A DNA stretch of 64,000 nucleotides from Chroogloeocystis siderophila 5.2 s.c.1 (lineage in GTDB: Bacteria > Cyanobacteriota > Cyanobacteriia > Cyanobacteriales > Chroococcidiopsidaceae), in assembly GCF_001904655.1 (NCBI RefSeq), contig NZ_MRCC01000012.1, forward strand, positions 62,001-126,000. The letters run 5' to 3'. A program made the position numbers and the translations under genes. Of this stretch, positions 27,589 to 36,378 are shown piece by piece (within the stretch, counting starts at the first letter, position 1; each line of letters begins with the position of its first letter). The notes under the pieces are model-generated. The model made no database searches. It was not told the origin of the DNA and saw nothing but the letters and a program-made list of their open reading frames with translations.

Positions 27589-28227
27589 ATGGACTTACAT
27601 CATTGGACGATTCTCGGTGCATCTGCTATTAGTTGCTGGAGTATATTTACTGCTCCAGCAGTAGCTGAGATAAAAAGAATTGAGTATACGCTTAGATCTC
27701 AACCAAATCAAACTTTCACAACATTAATGCAAGAGGCAGAATCTTTAGCAAGCGACCTTGTTGAGCAAGGATTTGCAGAAAATAATGTCACCGAAGTTTC
27801 TGTTAATATTTTAGGCGAACGCCACGGACAGCAAGTGCCGCTTTTGTCTTCTAGAGTCGCGCGTGCTGATTGGCAAAAGCAACCAGGAATTCAGCAATGG
27901 ACGCGATACTTTCGGACATCTGCGGTGTTACTAGGCTTTTACAAACCGGAAGAACCAAACCAAAGTCCGATTTCGGCTTTTCCTAACTCAACAAGCGAGT
28001 CGGTTGCAAATCCTACATCTGGTGATAGCGCAATCCAGCAACGATCTTTACCTCCTGGTATTCCTGCTTCGATTCAGCAACAAATTCCCAATCCAACATC
28101 TATTGATAGTTCAATCCAGCAGCCGCCCCCATCACCAACGAATCCTATGCCGCAGATGAATCCAACAACGCCGAATACTCCCCTCGGAGGCGCTAGCCCT
28201 GAAGAAAGTGACCCAGGATATCGGTAG
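27589..28227 (+). CDS. Secreted protein of unknown family, 212 aa
   Basis: Starts six bases after the RidA stop codon, so it is almost certainly co-transcribed. A signal peptide (to about TAPAVA) precedes a domain of about 100 residues containing AESLASDLVEQGF and VTEVSVNILGERHGQQVPLLSSRV. That pattern suggests a small alpha/beta module. The last 80 residues are Pro/Ser/Asn/Gln-rich low complexity. I cannot name a family. Its position makes it a likely partner of the exported oxidase and RidA-like protein. Confidence 0.7.
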   Translation: MDLHHWTILGASAISCWSIFTAPAVAEIKRIEYTLRSQPNQTFTTLMQEAESLASDLVEQGFAENNVTEVSVNILGERHGQQVPLLSSRVARADWQKQPGIQQWTRYFRTSAVLLGFYKPEEPNQSPISAFPNSTSESVANPTSGDSAIQQRSLPPGIPASIQQQIPNPTSIDSSIQQPPPSPTNPMPQMNPTTPNTPLGGASPEESDPGYR

Positions 28228-28333
28228 GTTTATCAGGAAGAAAGATTAAGCAGTAACTATGCGATCGCGCCCTGTGGTTTTAGCGTGGTATGGTGCTGCA
28301 TCTGCTGCTTGAATCAATGACAACGACCAATTA

Positions 28334-28504
28334 TCATTTCTCAGCTTGCATAAACTGCATTCCCACATACGCGAGTGAATCGTACAAATGCTTGTGAAAG
28401 TAGTTCCAACCGATATCTGCTCCCGATAAACCATGTCCGCCAGGAAAGGTATAGAAAACATTGGCGATTCCTAACCGATTTAACGTGAAGTTGTTCAAAT
28501 GACG
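28334..28504 (-). pseudogene. C-terminal remnant of an alpha/beta hydrolase
   Basis: The minus strand encodes LNRLGIANVFYTFPGGHGLS followed by GWNYFHKHLYDSLAYVG and a stop. This resembles the C-terminal catalytic-histidine region (GGH) of esterase-like alpha/beta hydrolases, but nothing upstream supplies the rest of such a protein. The frame continues to 28609 with unrelated-looking residues and no good start. I read it as the tail of a deleted gene; a short real gene is less likely. Confidence 0.5.
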
Positions 28505-28936
28505 TAACCCAATATTAAAGGCTCCCCACCCTCCTATCGAATTGCGGCGCACCTTCAATAAATACGTACCAGTAACCAATAGCAGTAAGAACCGCGCTCG
28601 CCCCCACAAAGCTAATGAAAACCTTTCGAGAAAATTTCATTTATTTAGCTTATTCTATCTTTAGTCAGATGTTATTTCTTTAAATTGTCATTCATGTGAC
28701 GCCAACATAAATCTCAAATGACAAGTCTAGGTCAACAGTTTGCAGTTACCAGTTAACAGTGAGATGTTAAATTGAAGGCTTGCTATATAGGCTGAAAACT
28801 ACTATCGTCGCGCTAGTCTATTGCTAATCTTTACTTTACAGTTTTCTAACGACTAGTCATGTGGTTGCCATAAGTTAATTACATAACCGTCACACTCTAC
28901 TGGTAATTTGTAAGCATCCCTCTGAGGAGTTAACTT
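28505..28936. other. Intergenic region before polysaccharide deacetylase, no gene seen
   Basis: About 430 bp without a convincing gene. Perfect 8-bp inverted repeats TTGTCATT/AATGACAA span 28685-28724, and CTAGTC/GACTAG span 28813-28856. Either could be a regulatory structure or a repeat remnant. The deacetylase ribosome-binding site GAGGAG is at the right end. Confidence 0.4.
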
Positions 28937-29719
28937 ATGAATAAAAGCTTCTCGATTTCTTGGGTATTGAGTGTGTTACTCGTAACCAGTGTTGGGTTAA
29001 TGAGTGGTGCGAATACCTCAAAAGCGGCGATCGCCAATCAAACGCCACAAGTAAAAGCAATTTCAGTTCCTACAACGTTTCGCGGAAAAACAATTGCACA
29101 GGTAAAGCTGGAACATCAAAAAGTTATCGCGTTAACTTTCGATGACGGTCCTAGTCCCTATACATTACAAGTACTCAATATTCTCAAGCAAAATAATATC
29201 AAAGCAACATTTTTTTGGATAGGTAAATCTCTTCAATCGCATCAGCAAATTGCAAAACAAGTAGTTGCTAACGGTGAAGCTATTGGTAATCATACTTGGC
29301 ATCACTGGCAGTATTTGATGAAGCCAAATATTGCTGCTCAAGAAATTGAGTCTACGGCAAACCTAATTTATAAAATAACAGGAGTGAGAACATCTTTATT
29401 TCGTCCACCCTATGGTTTACTTAACAATGGGGTAGCTGACTATGCTAGGCAAAAAAGATATGTCATCGTGATGTGGTCAGTCGATCCTCAAGATTATCGA
29501 TACAAAACTTCTCCCCAGCAATTGGTGAATCGGATAATTCCTAAAATACAACCAGGCTCTATTGTACTGATGCACGATGGTGGTGGTAATCGCTCAGCAA
29601 CCGTGCAAGCTTTACCACAAATTATTAGTCAACTTAAACAACAGGGATATCGTTTTGTAACTGTACCTCAATTGCTAGAATTGAAAGCCGAAGCAGACTC
29701 AAGAATCGCAAAACTATAA
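28937..29719 (+). CDS. Secreted polysaccharide deacetylase (NodB domain), 260 aa
   Basis: A signal peptide (to about SKAAIA) precedes a NodB homology domain. ALTFDDGPSPYT gives the catalytic Asp and metal Asp, GNHTWHHW the two metal histidines, FRPPYG motif 3, and MHDGGG the late catalytic histidine. Such enzymes remove N-acetyl groups from peptidoglycan, chitin-like or other surface polysaccharides. GAGGAG lies before the ATG. Its 3' end overlaps the convergent DUF92 gene by 6 bp. Confidence 0.9.
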   Translation: MNKSFSISWVLSVLLVTSVGLMSGANTSKAAIANQTPQVKAISVPTTFRGKTIAQVKLEHQKVIALTFDDGPSPYTLQVLNILKQNNIKATFFWIGKSLQSHQQIAKQVVANGEAIGNHTWHHWQYLMKPNIAAQEIESTANLIYKITGVRTSLFRPPYGLLNNGVADYARQKRYVIVMWSVDPQDYRYKTSPQQLVNRIIPKIQPGSIVLMHDGGGNRSATVQALPQIISQLKQQGYRFVTVPQLLELKAEADSRIAKL

Positions 29720-30478
29720 TTGCCAAATTAACGCAAGCAAGACAGCAGCGATCGCACCAATGAACGTATTTAAAACATTGACTAATTCATTCGTGAGCCA
29801 GTCAAACTTGTTTTGTAATGTTGCGCCAATCACGCTTTCTAGATTCGTGGCGATAAATGCAGCCATAATACACAACAAAACGCCGAGTAAATCAATTAAA
29901 CCAACACCCCAACCAACAAAAGCGATCGCACCCGAAGCGACAACTCCAGCTAGCGTTCCTTCTAAGGATACTGCGCCTTCAGTACCACGCGGGACAGGTT
30001 GAAGATTCGTAATCAAAAATGTTCGTTTACCATAAGCTTTCCCGACTTCGCTAGCACAGGTATCAGAAAGTTTAGTACTAAAACTTGCAACGTAGCCGAG
30101 TAGTAGCAGCGATACGATGAATTGATTTCCTCTTAATGTAGAAATTATCAAGGTTCCTATCGCACATAATGTACCAGTTAAAGCCGAACCCCAAACATTT
30201 TCAGGTCCGCGCGCACCGGATCGCTTTTCGGCAATTCCTGCGGCTTCTTTTTGTGCCATACCCAGGCGTGTCACCGCCGAACCAACCAGAAAATAAAACA
30301 TCACCACAACGTAGCCTTGCCAACTCAAAGTTCCCCAGATGAGAACACCGAGTACCCACGCATGAAACAATCCCGCAGGCGTTAACAACTTTTTTGGTAC
30401 AATCCAGGCAATTGCTAGCAAAAGTGTGTTTAAACCCACTGCAACGAGCCAAGAATTAAGCGAATAAGTATATAGCAT
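29714..30478 (-). CDS. DUF92/TIGR00297 membrane protein (VTE6-like), 254 aa
   Basis: A polytopic membrane protein with about seven hydrophobic segments. FSTKLSDTCASEVGKAYGKRTFLITNLQPVPRGTEGAVS carries the family signature between membrane segments (given here for recognition: SDTCASEVGKAYGK and PRGTEGAVS are the key parts). Plant VTE6 and the Synechocystis homologue belong here and act as phytyl-phosphate kinases that recycle phytol for tocopherol. The assignment to that activity is by family. It is head-to-head with the VOC gene, 27 bp apart. Confidence 0.85.
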   Translation of the reverse strand: MLYTYSLNSWLVAVGLNTLLLAIAWIVPKKLLTPAGLFHAWVLGVLIWGTLSWQGYVVVMFYFLVGSAVTRLGMAQKEAAGIAEKRSGARGPENVWGSALTGTLCAIGTLIISTLRGNQFIVSLLLLGYVASFSTKLSDTCASEVGKAYGKRTFLITNLQPVPRGTEGAVSLEGTLAGVVASGAIAFVGWGVGLIDLLGVLLCIMAAFIATNLESVIGATLQNKFDWLTNELVNVLNTFIGAIAAVLLALIWQL

Positions 30479-30505
30479 CTACTTTGACTCTCTGATACAC
30501 GCGCC

Positions 30506-30943
30506 ATGAATCAAACTTTATTCCATCTTGCCTTTCCCGTCACCGATATTGCCCAAGCAAAAGCATATTATGTCGATGGTTTAGGATGTACCCCTGGTCG
30601 TGAAAATAAGCACGCCTTGATATTAAATTTATACGGTCATCAGTTAGTTGCCCACTTAACAAAAGAACCTATATTTCCCCAAAAAGGTATTTATCCAAGC
30701 CATTTTGGCATCATTTTCACCGCAGAAAACGACTGGAAAGATTTGTTAGAAAGAGCACGCGAAAAAAAACTAGTTTTCCGCGAAGCAGCTAAACATCGTT
30801 TTCCCGACTCGCCTTTAGAACACCGCACGTTCTTTTTGGAAGATCCGTTTTACAACTTAATGGAATACAAATATTATCGCTATCCTGAAGCAGTTTTCGG
30901 CGGTTCTGACTATCGTTCGATTGGCGATACTCCAACTTTGTAG
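30506..30943 (+). CDS. VOC/glyoxalase-superfamily protein, 145 aa
   Basis: Two beta-alpha-beta-beta-beta modules of the vicinal oxygen chelate fold. LFHLAFPVTDIAQAKAYYVDGLG forms the first, with the usual metal-ligand His, and RTFFLEDPFYNLMEYKYY the last, with the ligand Glu. Length fits a one-domain family member. Substrate is unknown; the family includes dioxygenases, glyoxalases and resistance proteins. Divergent from the DUF92 gene. Confidence 0.85.
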   Translation: MNQTLFHLAFPVTDIAQAKAYYVDGLGCTPGRENKHALILNLYGHQLVAHLTKEPIFPQKGIYPSHFGIIFTAENDWKDLLERAREKKLVFREAAKHRFPDSPLEHRTFFLEDPFYNLMEYKYYRYPEAVFGGSDYRSIGDTPTL

Positions 30944-30993
30944 AAAGCAGGAAAGCAAGGGAGAACTATTCGCTTCAGCACTCGCTGTGCATG

Positions 30994-31668
30994 CTAAACT
31001 GCGTGAACGCTCCTCGCTCCTATCCCCTTGAATAGTCCTAAACCATCCGTGCTACCTAGCATAGGGTCAGAGGCACGTTCAGGGTGCGGCATCATACCGA
31101 TAACGTTACCCTTAGCGTTGCAAATACCTGCAATATTGTTAACAGAACCATTTGGATTTTCACCATAGTAGCGAAAGATGACTTGATTGTTGTCTTCGAG
31201 TTGTTTTATAGTGTCTTCATCAGCATAAAATTGCCCTTCACCGTGCGCGATTGGTAGAGTAATGATTTCTCCTTGAGTATAGTTCTGCGTCCACGGTAAA
31301 TTAGTGCGTTCGACTTTTAGAGGAACGCGATCGCAAATAAAATGCAAATCGCGATTGCGAATCAGCGCACCAGGTAATAATCCGGCTTCCGTCAATACTT
31401 GAAAACCGTTGCAAATTCCTAAAACAAACTTACCTTGCTTGGCGTGTTTGACAACTTGTTGCATCACTGGAGAAAACCGCGCGATCGCCCCACAGCGAAG
31501 ATAATCGCCATAACTAAAGCCACCAGGAATAATTACGACGTCAAGATCGCTAATATCCGTTTCTTCGTGCCATATCATCCGCGTTGGCTGCTGCAACAAA
31601 TCGCGCGTAACATACGCAACATCGCGATCGCAATTTGACCCTGGAAACATGACAATTCCAAATTTCAC
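30994..31668 (-). CDS. purQ: Phosphoribosylformylglycinamidine synthase subunit PurQ
   Basis: The glutaminase subunit of the three-part PurLQS enzyme (fourth step of purine synthesis). [10 protein letters not shown] and [11 protein letters not shown] are family signatures. Catalytic Cys86 lies in [11 protein letters not shown] and the His/Glu pair in PHPERASDP. The start is GTG, overlapping the purS stop by four bases (GTGA), which indicates translational coupling. Length is complete. Confidence 0.96.
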   Translation of the reverse strand: MKFGIVMFPGSNCDRDVAYVTRDLLQQPTRMIWHEETDISDLDVVIIPGGFSYGDYLRCGAIARFSPVMQQVVKHAKQGKFVLGICNGFQVLTEAGLLPGALIRNRDLHFICDRVPLKVERTNLPWTQNYTQGEIITLPIAHGEGQFYADEDTIKQLEDNNQVIFRYYGENPNGSVNNIAGICNAKGNVIGMMPHPERASDPMLGSTDGLGLFKGIGARSVHAV

Positions 31669-31934
31669 GCTGACACTTCCTCTCGTTCAACTAAATCAAA
31701 GCGATAGTTTTCAATGACAGGGTTAGCGAGTAACTGATCGCAAATAATATTTAACTGTTGCCGCGCGCTATCCTCATCCTGGGCGCTTAAACTAAGTTCA
31801 ATATACTTGCCAATTCGTACCTGCTCAACCGTATCGTAGCCCATATGCTGTAAACCAGACACGACAGCTGTGCCAGCAGGATCGAGAACTGAGGGTCGCA
31901 GAGTAACATAGATATGAGCCTGATATTTTCGCAT
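31665..31934 (-). CDS. purS: Phosphoribosylformylglycinamidine synthase subunit PurS
   Basis: Small structural subunit that bridges PurL and PurQ. The pattern [21 protein letters not shown] and [18 protein letters not shown] is diagnostic, and 89 residues is the usual size. It is the first gene of the purS-purQ pair and overlaps purQ by four bases. purL is not in the window. Confidence 0.95.
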   Translation of the reverse strand: MRKYQAHIYVTLRPSVLDPAGTAVVSGLQHMGYDTVEQVRIGKYIELSLSAQDEDSARQQLNIICDQLLANPVIENYRFDLVEREEVSA

Positions 31935-32045
31935 CGCTTTGTTTTTCTTGAATCAATGCCACAACAGATGATCCTACCGTCTTCGTTCTATTTCTGATGT
32001 TAAAACTCAGCAGCTGATGACTGAATTGCCGAGTTGCTAACTGCG

Positions 32046-32067
32046 TCTATACCTTTAGTAAAGTATA
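32046..32067. promoter_or_regulatory. Imperfect palindrome upstream of zur
   Basis: CTATACCTTTAGTAAAGTATAG has 6-bp perfect outer arms (CTATAC/GTATAG) and further pairing inside. It lies about 85 bp upstream of the Fur-family gene and about 110 bp upstream of purS on the other strand. It may be an operator or promoter element for either. It does not match the Zur box that I know. Confidence 0.35.
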
Positions 32068-32150
32068 GTTATGACTCGCGTATCGGTTTGAGCTAGCTTA
32101 TGAAAATGTCCAAGTTTGATTTTTAGATAGGAAAAATGCCGTAAGTGTAT

Positions 32151-32558
32151 ATGAAAGCCGAACGCACTCGCAGTCAGGAGCGAATCCTAAAATTGCTCAA
32201 AAGCCTCAACAAAGCAATTTCTGCTCAAGATATTTATGTAGAGTTACGCAATCGCAACCAAAGCGTAGGGCTAGCGACAGTATATCGAGCATTAGAAGCC
32301 TTAAAGCTAGAAGGCGTAGTGCAAGTGCGGACACTGGCTTCTGGAGAATCGCTGTATAGTTCAGTGCAGCAAGATAAGCACCATTTGACTTGTTTGCAGT
32401 GTGGCAGATCGATTGCTATCAATCAATGCCCTGTACACGATCTAGAAACTCAATTGCACCAAGCCCACCAGTTCAAAATCTTCTACCACACCTTAGAGTT
32501 TTTCGGGCTATGTAATCAATGTCAGATGGCTCAAGCTACGGGTGTAGGTGCTGAGTAG
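32151..32558 (+). CDS. zur: Fur-family regulator, Zur/FurB-like, 135 aa
   Basis: An N-terminal winged helix (SAQDIYVELRNRNQSVGLATVYRALEAL) is followed by the dimer domain. HHLTCLQCGRSIAINQCPVH and GLCNQC supply two CxxC pairs (Cys81/84 and Cys121/124 from ATG 32151) that bind structural zinc. The sequence most resembles cyanobacterial FurB, which acts as the zinc uptake regulator Zur; PerR-type function is a lesser possibility. I prefer ATG 32151 over GTG 32145 two codons upstream. Target genes are not visible nearby. Confidence 0.82.
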   Translation: MKAERTRSQERILKLLKSLNKAISAQDIYVELRNRNQSVGLATVYRALEALKLEGVVQVRTLASGESLYSSVQQDKHHLTCLQCGRSIAINQCPVHDLETQLHQAHQFKIFYHTLEFFGLCNQCQMAQATGVGAE

Positions 32559-32643
32559 GAAGCTTCAGGAGCAGAGGTGCAGAGGAGAAATACTAAATAC
32601 TATGTATAAATATTTTCCACTTGATCCCCAGTCACTAGCAACT

Positions 32644-32787
32644 AGACCTCCTGCATGAATCACAGACGCCCTCCGACTTTCTTCAGGGCTATCCGAGCAA
32701 AGTTTACTTTCGTACACTAAAAGGTCAGTGGACTTTGTTTTATTTAGCTAGCGAATTTATTCGCGATCCGCTTCACGCAGGAGGTCT
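32644..32787. mobile_element. 144-bp MITE-like element with 16-bp terminal inverted repeats
   Basis: AGACCTCCTGCATGAA (32644-32659) is the inverted complement of TTCACGCAGGAGGTCT (32772-32787) with one mismatch. The 112 bp between them are noncoding. No clear target-site duplication is seen. A closely matching single end, ACCTCTTGCATGAAT, occurs near 39983 beside the broken cas3. The arrangement fits a nonautonomous remnant of an insertion sequence; family not assigned. Confidence 0.55.
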
Positions 32788-32843
32788 CTTCTACTATTAT
32801 CCACTAAATACTAGTCACTTTTTGACTCGCTCCTCGGCTCTAT

Positions 32844-33827
32844 TTAGTTAATGCGATCGCCATTCACCTGCGGTAAATTATGCGAACCATCAGACACAAT
32901 CGAACGCATTCCTTCAATCGTTGCGGGGATACTACGCGGATCCATAAACATCACTTTACTACTGTCACTACTACCGATTTTTGTTCCCATGTCGAGATAA
33001 TTCTGCGCAATTAAAAATTGCAGCGCTTCTCGCGCCTCAGGGCTCGTTTGCAGCGTTTTTGTAATGATTTGTAAGGCTTCAGCAGTGGCTTGAGCCTTGA
33101 GAACTTGTTGCTGGCGTTCGGCTTGAGCTTGTAAAACAATTGTTTTTTGGTGCGCCTCCGCTTGAAGAATCGTTGCTTTTTGTTGTGCTTCCGCCTCTAG
33201 GATTTGGGCTTCGGCTCTACCTCTAGCGCTATTCACCGCCGATTCGCGATCGCCTTCGGATGTCAAAATCGCCGCGCGTTTACGCCGTTCAGCAGACATT
33301 TGCAATTCCATCGATTCTTGAACCGCAAGTGAAGGAATAATATCTCGCAATTCTACTCGCGTAACTTTGACTCCCCAAGGATCTGTGGCAATATCTAAAT
33401 CGCGTAATAATATTTCATTGATTTGAGCGCGAGCCGTAAACGTTTCATCTAGCTCTAATCTACCCATTTCCGAACGAATTTGTGTTAATACTAAATTCAC
33501 CATTGCTGACTGGAGATTTTCTACCTTGTACCAAGCTTTCTCCATATCAACAATCCGCCAGTACACAACCGCGTCGACCTCAATCGAAACATTATCACGG
33601 GTAATGCACTTTTGTGGCGGAATGTCCAGCACTTTTTCCCGAATTGTTTCGCGGAAAACAACTTTATCAACAAAGGGAAAAACAAAGTTCAACCCAGGTT
33701 CAAGTTTTTTGTTGTAACTACCGAGTCTTTCTACCAAGGCTTCATTACCTTGATTGATGACTTTTACCGAACCTGCTAAAGCCGAACCACCCAAAGCTAA
33801 GGCGACAAGCAAAAATAATTCATTCAT
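32844..33827 (-). CDS. Stomatin/paraslipin (SPFH band-7) protein, 327 aa
   Basis: An N-terminal membrane-inserting stretch ([19 protein letters not shown]) precedes the SPFH domain. [43 protein letters not shown] and [13 protein letters not shown] are paraslipin signatures. A long Ala/Glu/Gln-rich coiled coil (about 190-260) mediates oligomers. These proteins organise membrane microdomains. The NfeD gene lies 133 bp upstream on the same strand, the usual bacterial pairing. Confidence 0.9.
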   Translation of the reverse strand: MNELFLLVALALGGSALAGSVKVINQGNEALVERLGSYNKKLEPGLNFVFPFVDKVVFRETIREKVLDIPPQKCITRDNVSIEVDAVVYWRIVDMEKAWYKVENLQSAMVNLVLTQIRSEMGRLELDETFTARAQINEILLRDLDIATDPWGVKVTRVELRDIIPSLAVQESMELQMSAERRKRAAILTSEGDRESAVNSARGRAEAQILEAEAQQKATILQAEAHQKTIVLQAQAERQQQVLKAQATAEALQIITKTLQTSPEAREALQFLIAQNYLDMGTKIGSSDSSKVMFMDPRSIPATIEGMRSIVSDGSHNLPQVNGDRIN

Positions 33828-33960
33828 GAAATTTCCTGTTTATTGAGGATAAAGTTACTAATTTGGGAGATATAGGGAGTTTGTAAATAGTTGGCAAACA
33901 ACTACCGATGTGAAATTTTTAATACATCACTCACCCCTCTTTCCGCGCTCCTCATCCCTC

Positions 33961-34386
33961 CTAATGCAACAGATCTTCTGGTACAACAATCAAAGTCGTA
34001 CCTTCACGGCGGACAACATAGACTTTTTGAGAAGGCGCGATCGCTAAATGCCGATCCTCACACCGCGCCCGCCAAGAATTTCCTTCATAAATAACTCTCC
34101 CATCTTTACCAGCGGGAATTTCGGTTAATGTCTCAGCAATAAATGCCTCTTGTAGTTTTTTGCGCTTGGGTATCAATAGACGGCGCGACAGTAAGATCAA
34201 AGCCGCTGATAGCCCTAGCCACAAGAAAGCTTGCAAGCTCAATTGGGGAACGATTAATGATACTATTGCCACAACAAAGGCACTAAGCCCCATCATAAAA
34301 GCGACAAACGCCGTTGGTAGCACTAGTTCCATCAAACAGAGAATTGCCCCTGCTATTAACCATAATAGCGTGACGTTTATCGGCAT
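33961..34386 (-). CDS. NfeD-family membrane protein, 141 aa
   Basis: Short NfeD without the protease domain. Hydrophobic segments (about 5-30, 33-66) precede a C-terminal OB-fold (about 82-140) with GRVIYEGNSWRARCE and VYVVRREGTTLIVVPE. NfeD proteins pair with stomatins in membrane domains; the paraslipin gene follows. Length matches the short (NfeD1b-like) form. Confidence 0.88.
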   Translation of the reverse strand: MPINVTLLWLIAGAILCLMELVLPTAFVAFMMGLSAFVVAIVSLIVPQLSLQAFLWLGLSAALILLSRRLLIPKRKKLQEAFIAETLTEIPAGKDGRVIYEGNSWRARCEDRHLAIAPSQKVYVVRREGTTLIVVPEDLLH

Positions 34387-34740
34387 CTTGGTGTTTAAAT
34401 AGCTAAGTGCACAGTAATCTACTGATGTAAGAAGTGACTTGATCTGCTTCTAGACACGCTGCAATTACAGAATGCGCGAGCAAGAGATAATGACCTCAGA
34501 GTGTATCATTAATACCAATCTAGCCCATGCTTCGTTTAATCAGGAGTAAGTTTAATTGAATTTAAAAGTTTTTTAAGCTCACGCAGTACCGTTCTTAATC
34601 TCCCTGACCCCTCATTTATGGCTTAATGTGTATAACAAGGGACAATCTTATGCAAAGATAAAGAGGTTGTCTGGAATAAGCAATTGTATTGAATAATTTT
34701 GCATTGCTTCTTGAGAGGGAAACACTCTAATTACAAGTCT
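34387..34740. other. Intergenic region upstream of ftrV, no gene seen
   Basis: About 350 bp between the divergent nfeD and ftrV genes. It should hold both promoters. No hairpin or open frame stands out. GAGAGGG lies some 25 bp before the ftrV ATG. Confidence 0.4.
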
Positions 34741-34965
34741 ATGAAAGTTGGCGATCGCGTCCGCGTTAAAGAATCAGTCATTGTTTACCATCATCCCGAA
34801 CATCGCGGTGAACCTTTTGATATCAAAGGCTTAGAAGGCGAGATTGTGAGTTTTGCTAATGAATGGCGAGGCAAACCAATCAGCGCTAATTTGCCAATTC
34901 AAGTTCAGTTTACTAAAAAGTTCAAAGCTCATCTGCGCGAAACTGAAATTGAGGTTTTATCATAG
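34741..34965 (+). CDS. ftrV: Ferredoxin:thioredoxin reductase variable chain
   Basis: MKVGDRVRVKESVIVYHHPE and GEPFDIKGLEGEIVSF match the variable (alpha) chain of ferredoxin:thioredoxin reductase. This heart-shaped SH3-like subunit supports the catalytic 4Fe-4S chain that passes photosynthetic electrons to thioredoxin. The start is ATG 34741; a frame extending to 34699 adds residues absent from the family. At 74 residues it has the cyanobacterial length. The gene is diagnostic of an oxygenic phototroph. The catalytic chain gene is not here. Confidence 0.93.
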   Translation: MKVGDRVRVKESVIVYHHPEHRGEPFDIKGLEGEIVSFANEWRGKPISANLPIQVQFTKKFKAHLRETEIEVLS

Positions 34966-35004
34966 TTTGGCTCTTGGCTAAGGGCGATGGAGATGATTTG
35001 TTAT

Positions 35005-35253
35005 CTAACTCCTTGCCCGACGAAACCAACTAAAAACATTGATTTCACTACGCATTTGCTCTAATTCTTGTCTATGGCATTCGGCTGTGGTAAAGTACCA
35101 AGCACAATACTGTTGCAACTGTGTGCGTATCTGGACTTCGTGATAAAATTGACGTGTTGCTTGGTAAGTTGCAAAGATATCCTGTGTTTCCGGTGGCGGT
35201 AGCGGGATGATGTAATGGAACTGGTTAGCCATGAGTTGAGCAAAAGAAGTCAT
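35005..35253 (-). CDS. Small protein of unknown function, 82 aa
   Basis: I do not recognise the family. The sequence is soluble and helical (TQDIFATYQATRQFYHEVQIRTQLQQYCAWYF), with a second possible start at Met8 (35232). No ribosome-binding site decides between them. It lies between ftrV (convergent) and the ydcF gene. Aromatic-rich composition and clean frame make it more likely real than chance. Confidence 0.5.
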   Translation of the reverse strand: MTSFAQLMANQFHYIIPLPPPETQDIFATYQATRQFYHEVQIRTQLQQYCAWYFTTAECHRQELEQMRSEINVFSWFRRARS

Positions 35254-35436
35254 CTTGCTGCAATTATAGCGATCGCGACTTAGAGAAATTTGTGTCTAAA
35301 TGCATAATTTAGTAGCTAATTGATTGACAAATCTTTTGTGGCTAGCCACTAGAGGTTGCGCCTGCCCAGGCAAAATCTGCCTTTGCAGACTAACAGCAGC
35401 GGTTTCTAACCGGCGGGTTTCAGAGTTTCGTCTTTC

Positions 35437-36222
35437 TTACAACCAACCGCGTAAACGATAAACGACTAAACCAACATATTCTTTCAAAGCACGAGTAGAC
35501 TGATACAATCGCTCGGCTTCTGGTAGTAAATTCAACAGTGAAGCTTCAGAAGAATTACTGATATATTGCATATCACCGCTTGCTAAAAAATCGGTAGGTG
35601 CGGGAATTGCTGAAATTCTTAGTTTATTAAAGATGGCAAGCGATCGCGGCATATGCATTGCAGAAGTAACGAGTAATACTTGATTAAACTGACGCGCTTG
35701 CAGAATTTTTTTGACATTAACTGCATTTTCGTAGGTGTTGAGCGAGTCTGGTTCTTGAATAATTGCCGTTTCTGGTACGCCCAACTGCTGCATAATAATT
35801 GCCATATCAGCAGATTCCGATGGACCAGCACCACTCCAATCGATCCGCCCACCGCTAAGAATTACGAAAGGCGCTTTTTTTTGATGATACAACTGCGCCG
35901 CATAAAACATGCGATCGCTTTCTTCCGATAAGTCTACAGAAGGGCGTGGCGGAAATGCAGGTTTAGTAGCACCGCCTAAAACGACGATAGCGTCAGCGTT
36001 GGGTAATTGCTGGGGAATATTTTGAAATTCGAGCGATCGCACTAAAGATCGCGAAACCCAGCCGTTACTCGCCAATAACAAAACGATAAGGGCTATAGTT
36101 AACGCCGTTGATGCTTGACGCGGTTTTTTCCACAACGTCACTAAGGCAAATATGATGAGAATACACGCCAATCCTAGCGGGTAGAAAAATAAAGGTAATA
36201 GCTTTGATAAATACAAAAACAT
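35437..36222 (-). CDS. YdcF/SanA-like (DUF218) membrane protein, about 261 aa
   Basis: Two N-terminal hydrophobic helices (about 1-30 and 38-55) anchor a DUF218 domain. ADAIVVLGGATKPAFP, FVILSGGRIDWSGAGPSESADMA and LNTYENAVNVKKIL are the conserved glycine- and acid-rich motifs. Family members affect envelope properties; some relatives bind nucleotides. The ATG at 36222 is preferred over a TTG 12 codons upstream. TTACC-type tandem repeats lie just upstream (36261-36284). Confidence 0.85.
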   Translation of the reverse strand: MFLYLSKLLPLFFYPLGLACILIIFALVTLWKKPRQASTALTIALIVLLLASNGWVSRSLVRSLEFQNIPQQLPNADAIVVLGGATKPAFPPRPSVDLSEESDRMFYAAQLYHQKKAPFVILSGGRIDWSGAGPSESADMAIIMQQLGVPETAIIQEPDSLNTYENAVNVKKILQARQFNQVLLVTSAMHMPRSLAIFNKLRISAIPAPTDFLASGDMQYISNSSEASLLNLLPEAERLYQSTRALKEYVGLVVYRLRGWL

Positions 36223-36260
36223 CTGTAAGTAAGTGGGTAAAAATATAACGTATCTCAAAG

Positions 36261-36284
36261 TTTGGTAATTGGTAATTGGTAATT
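36261..36284. repeat. TTACC-type tandem short repeat, copy B
   Basis: TTTGGTAATTGGTAATTGGT continues as a run of GGTAATT heptamers, the reverse complement of the tracts at 22391 and 38850. It lies 40-60 bp upstream of the YdcF start. Confidence 0.55.
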
Positions 36285-36378
36285 TGAAAAATACTTATTA
36301 ACAATCACCCATCACCGACCTCAAAAAGTGTGATAGTTTGATTATGCCCACCTACTTATTAGAGCAAATCGCATTAGA

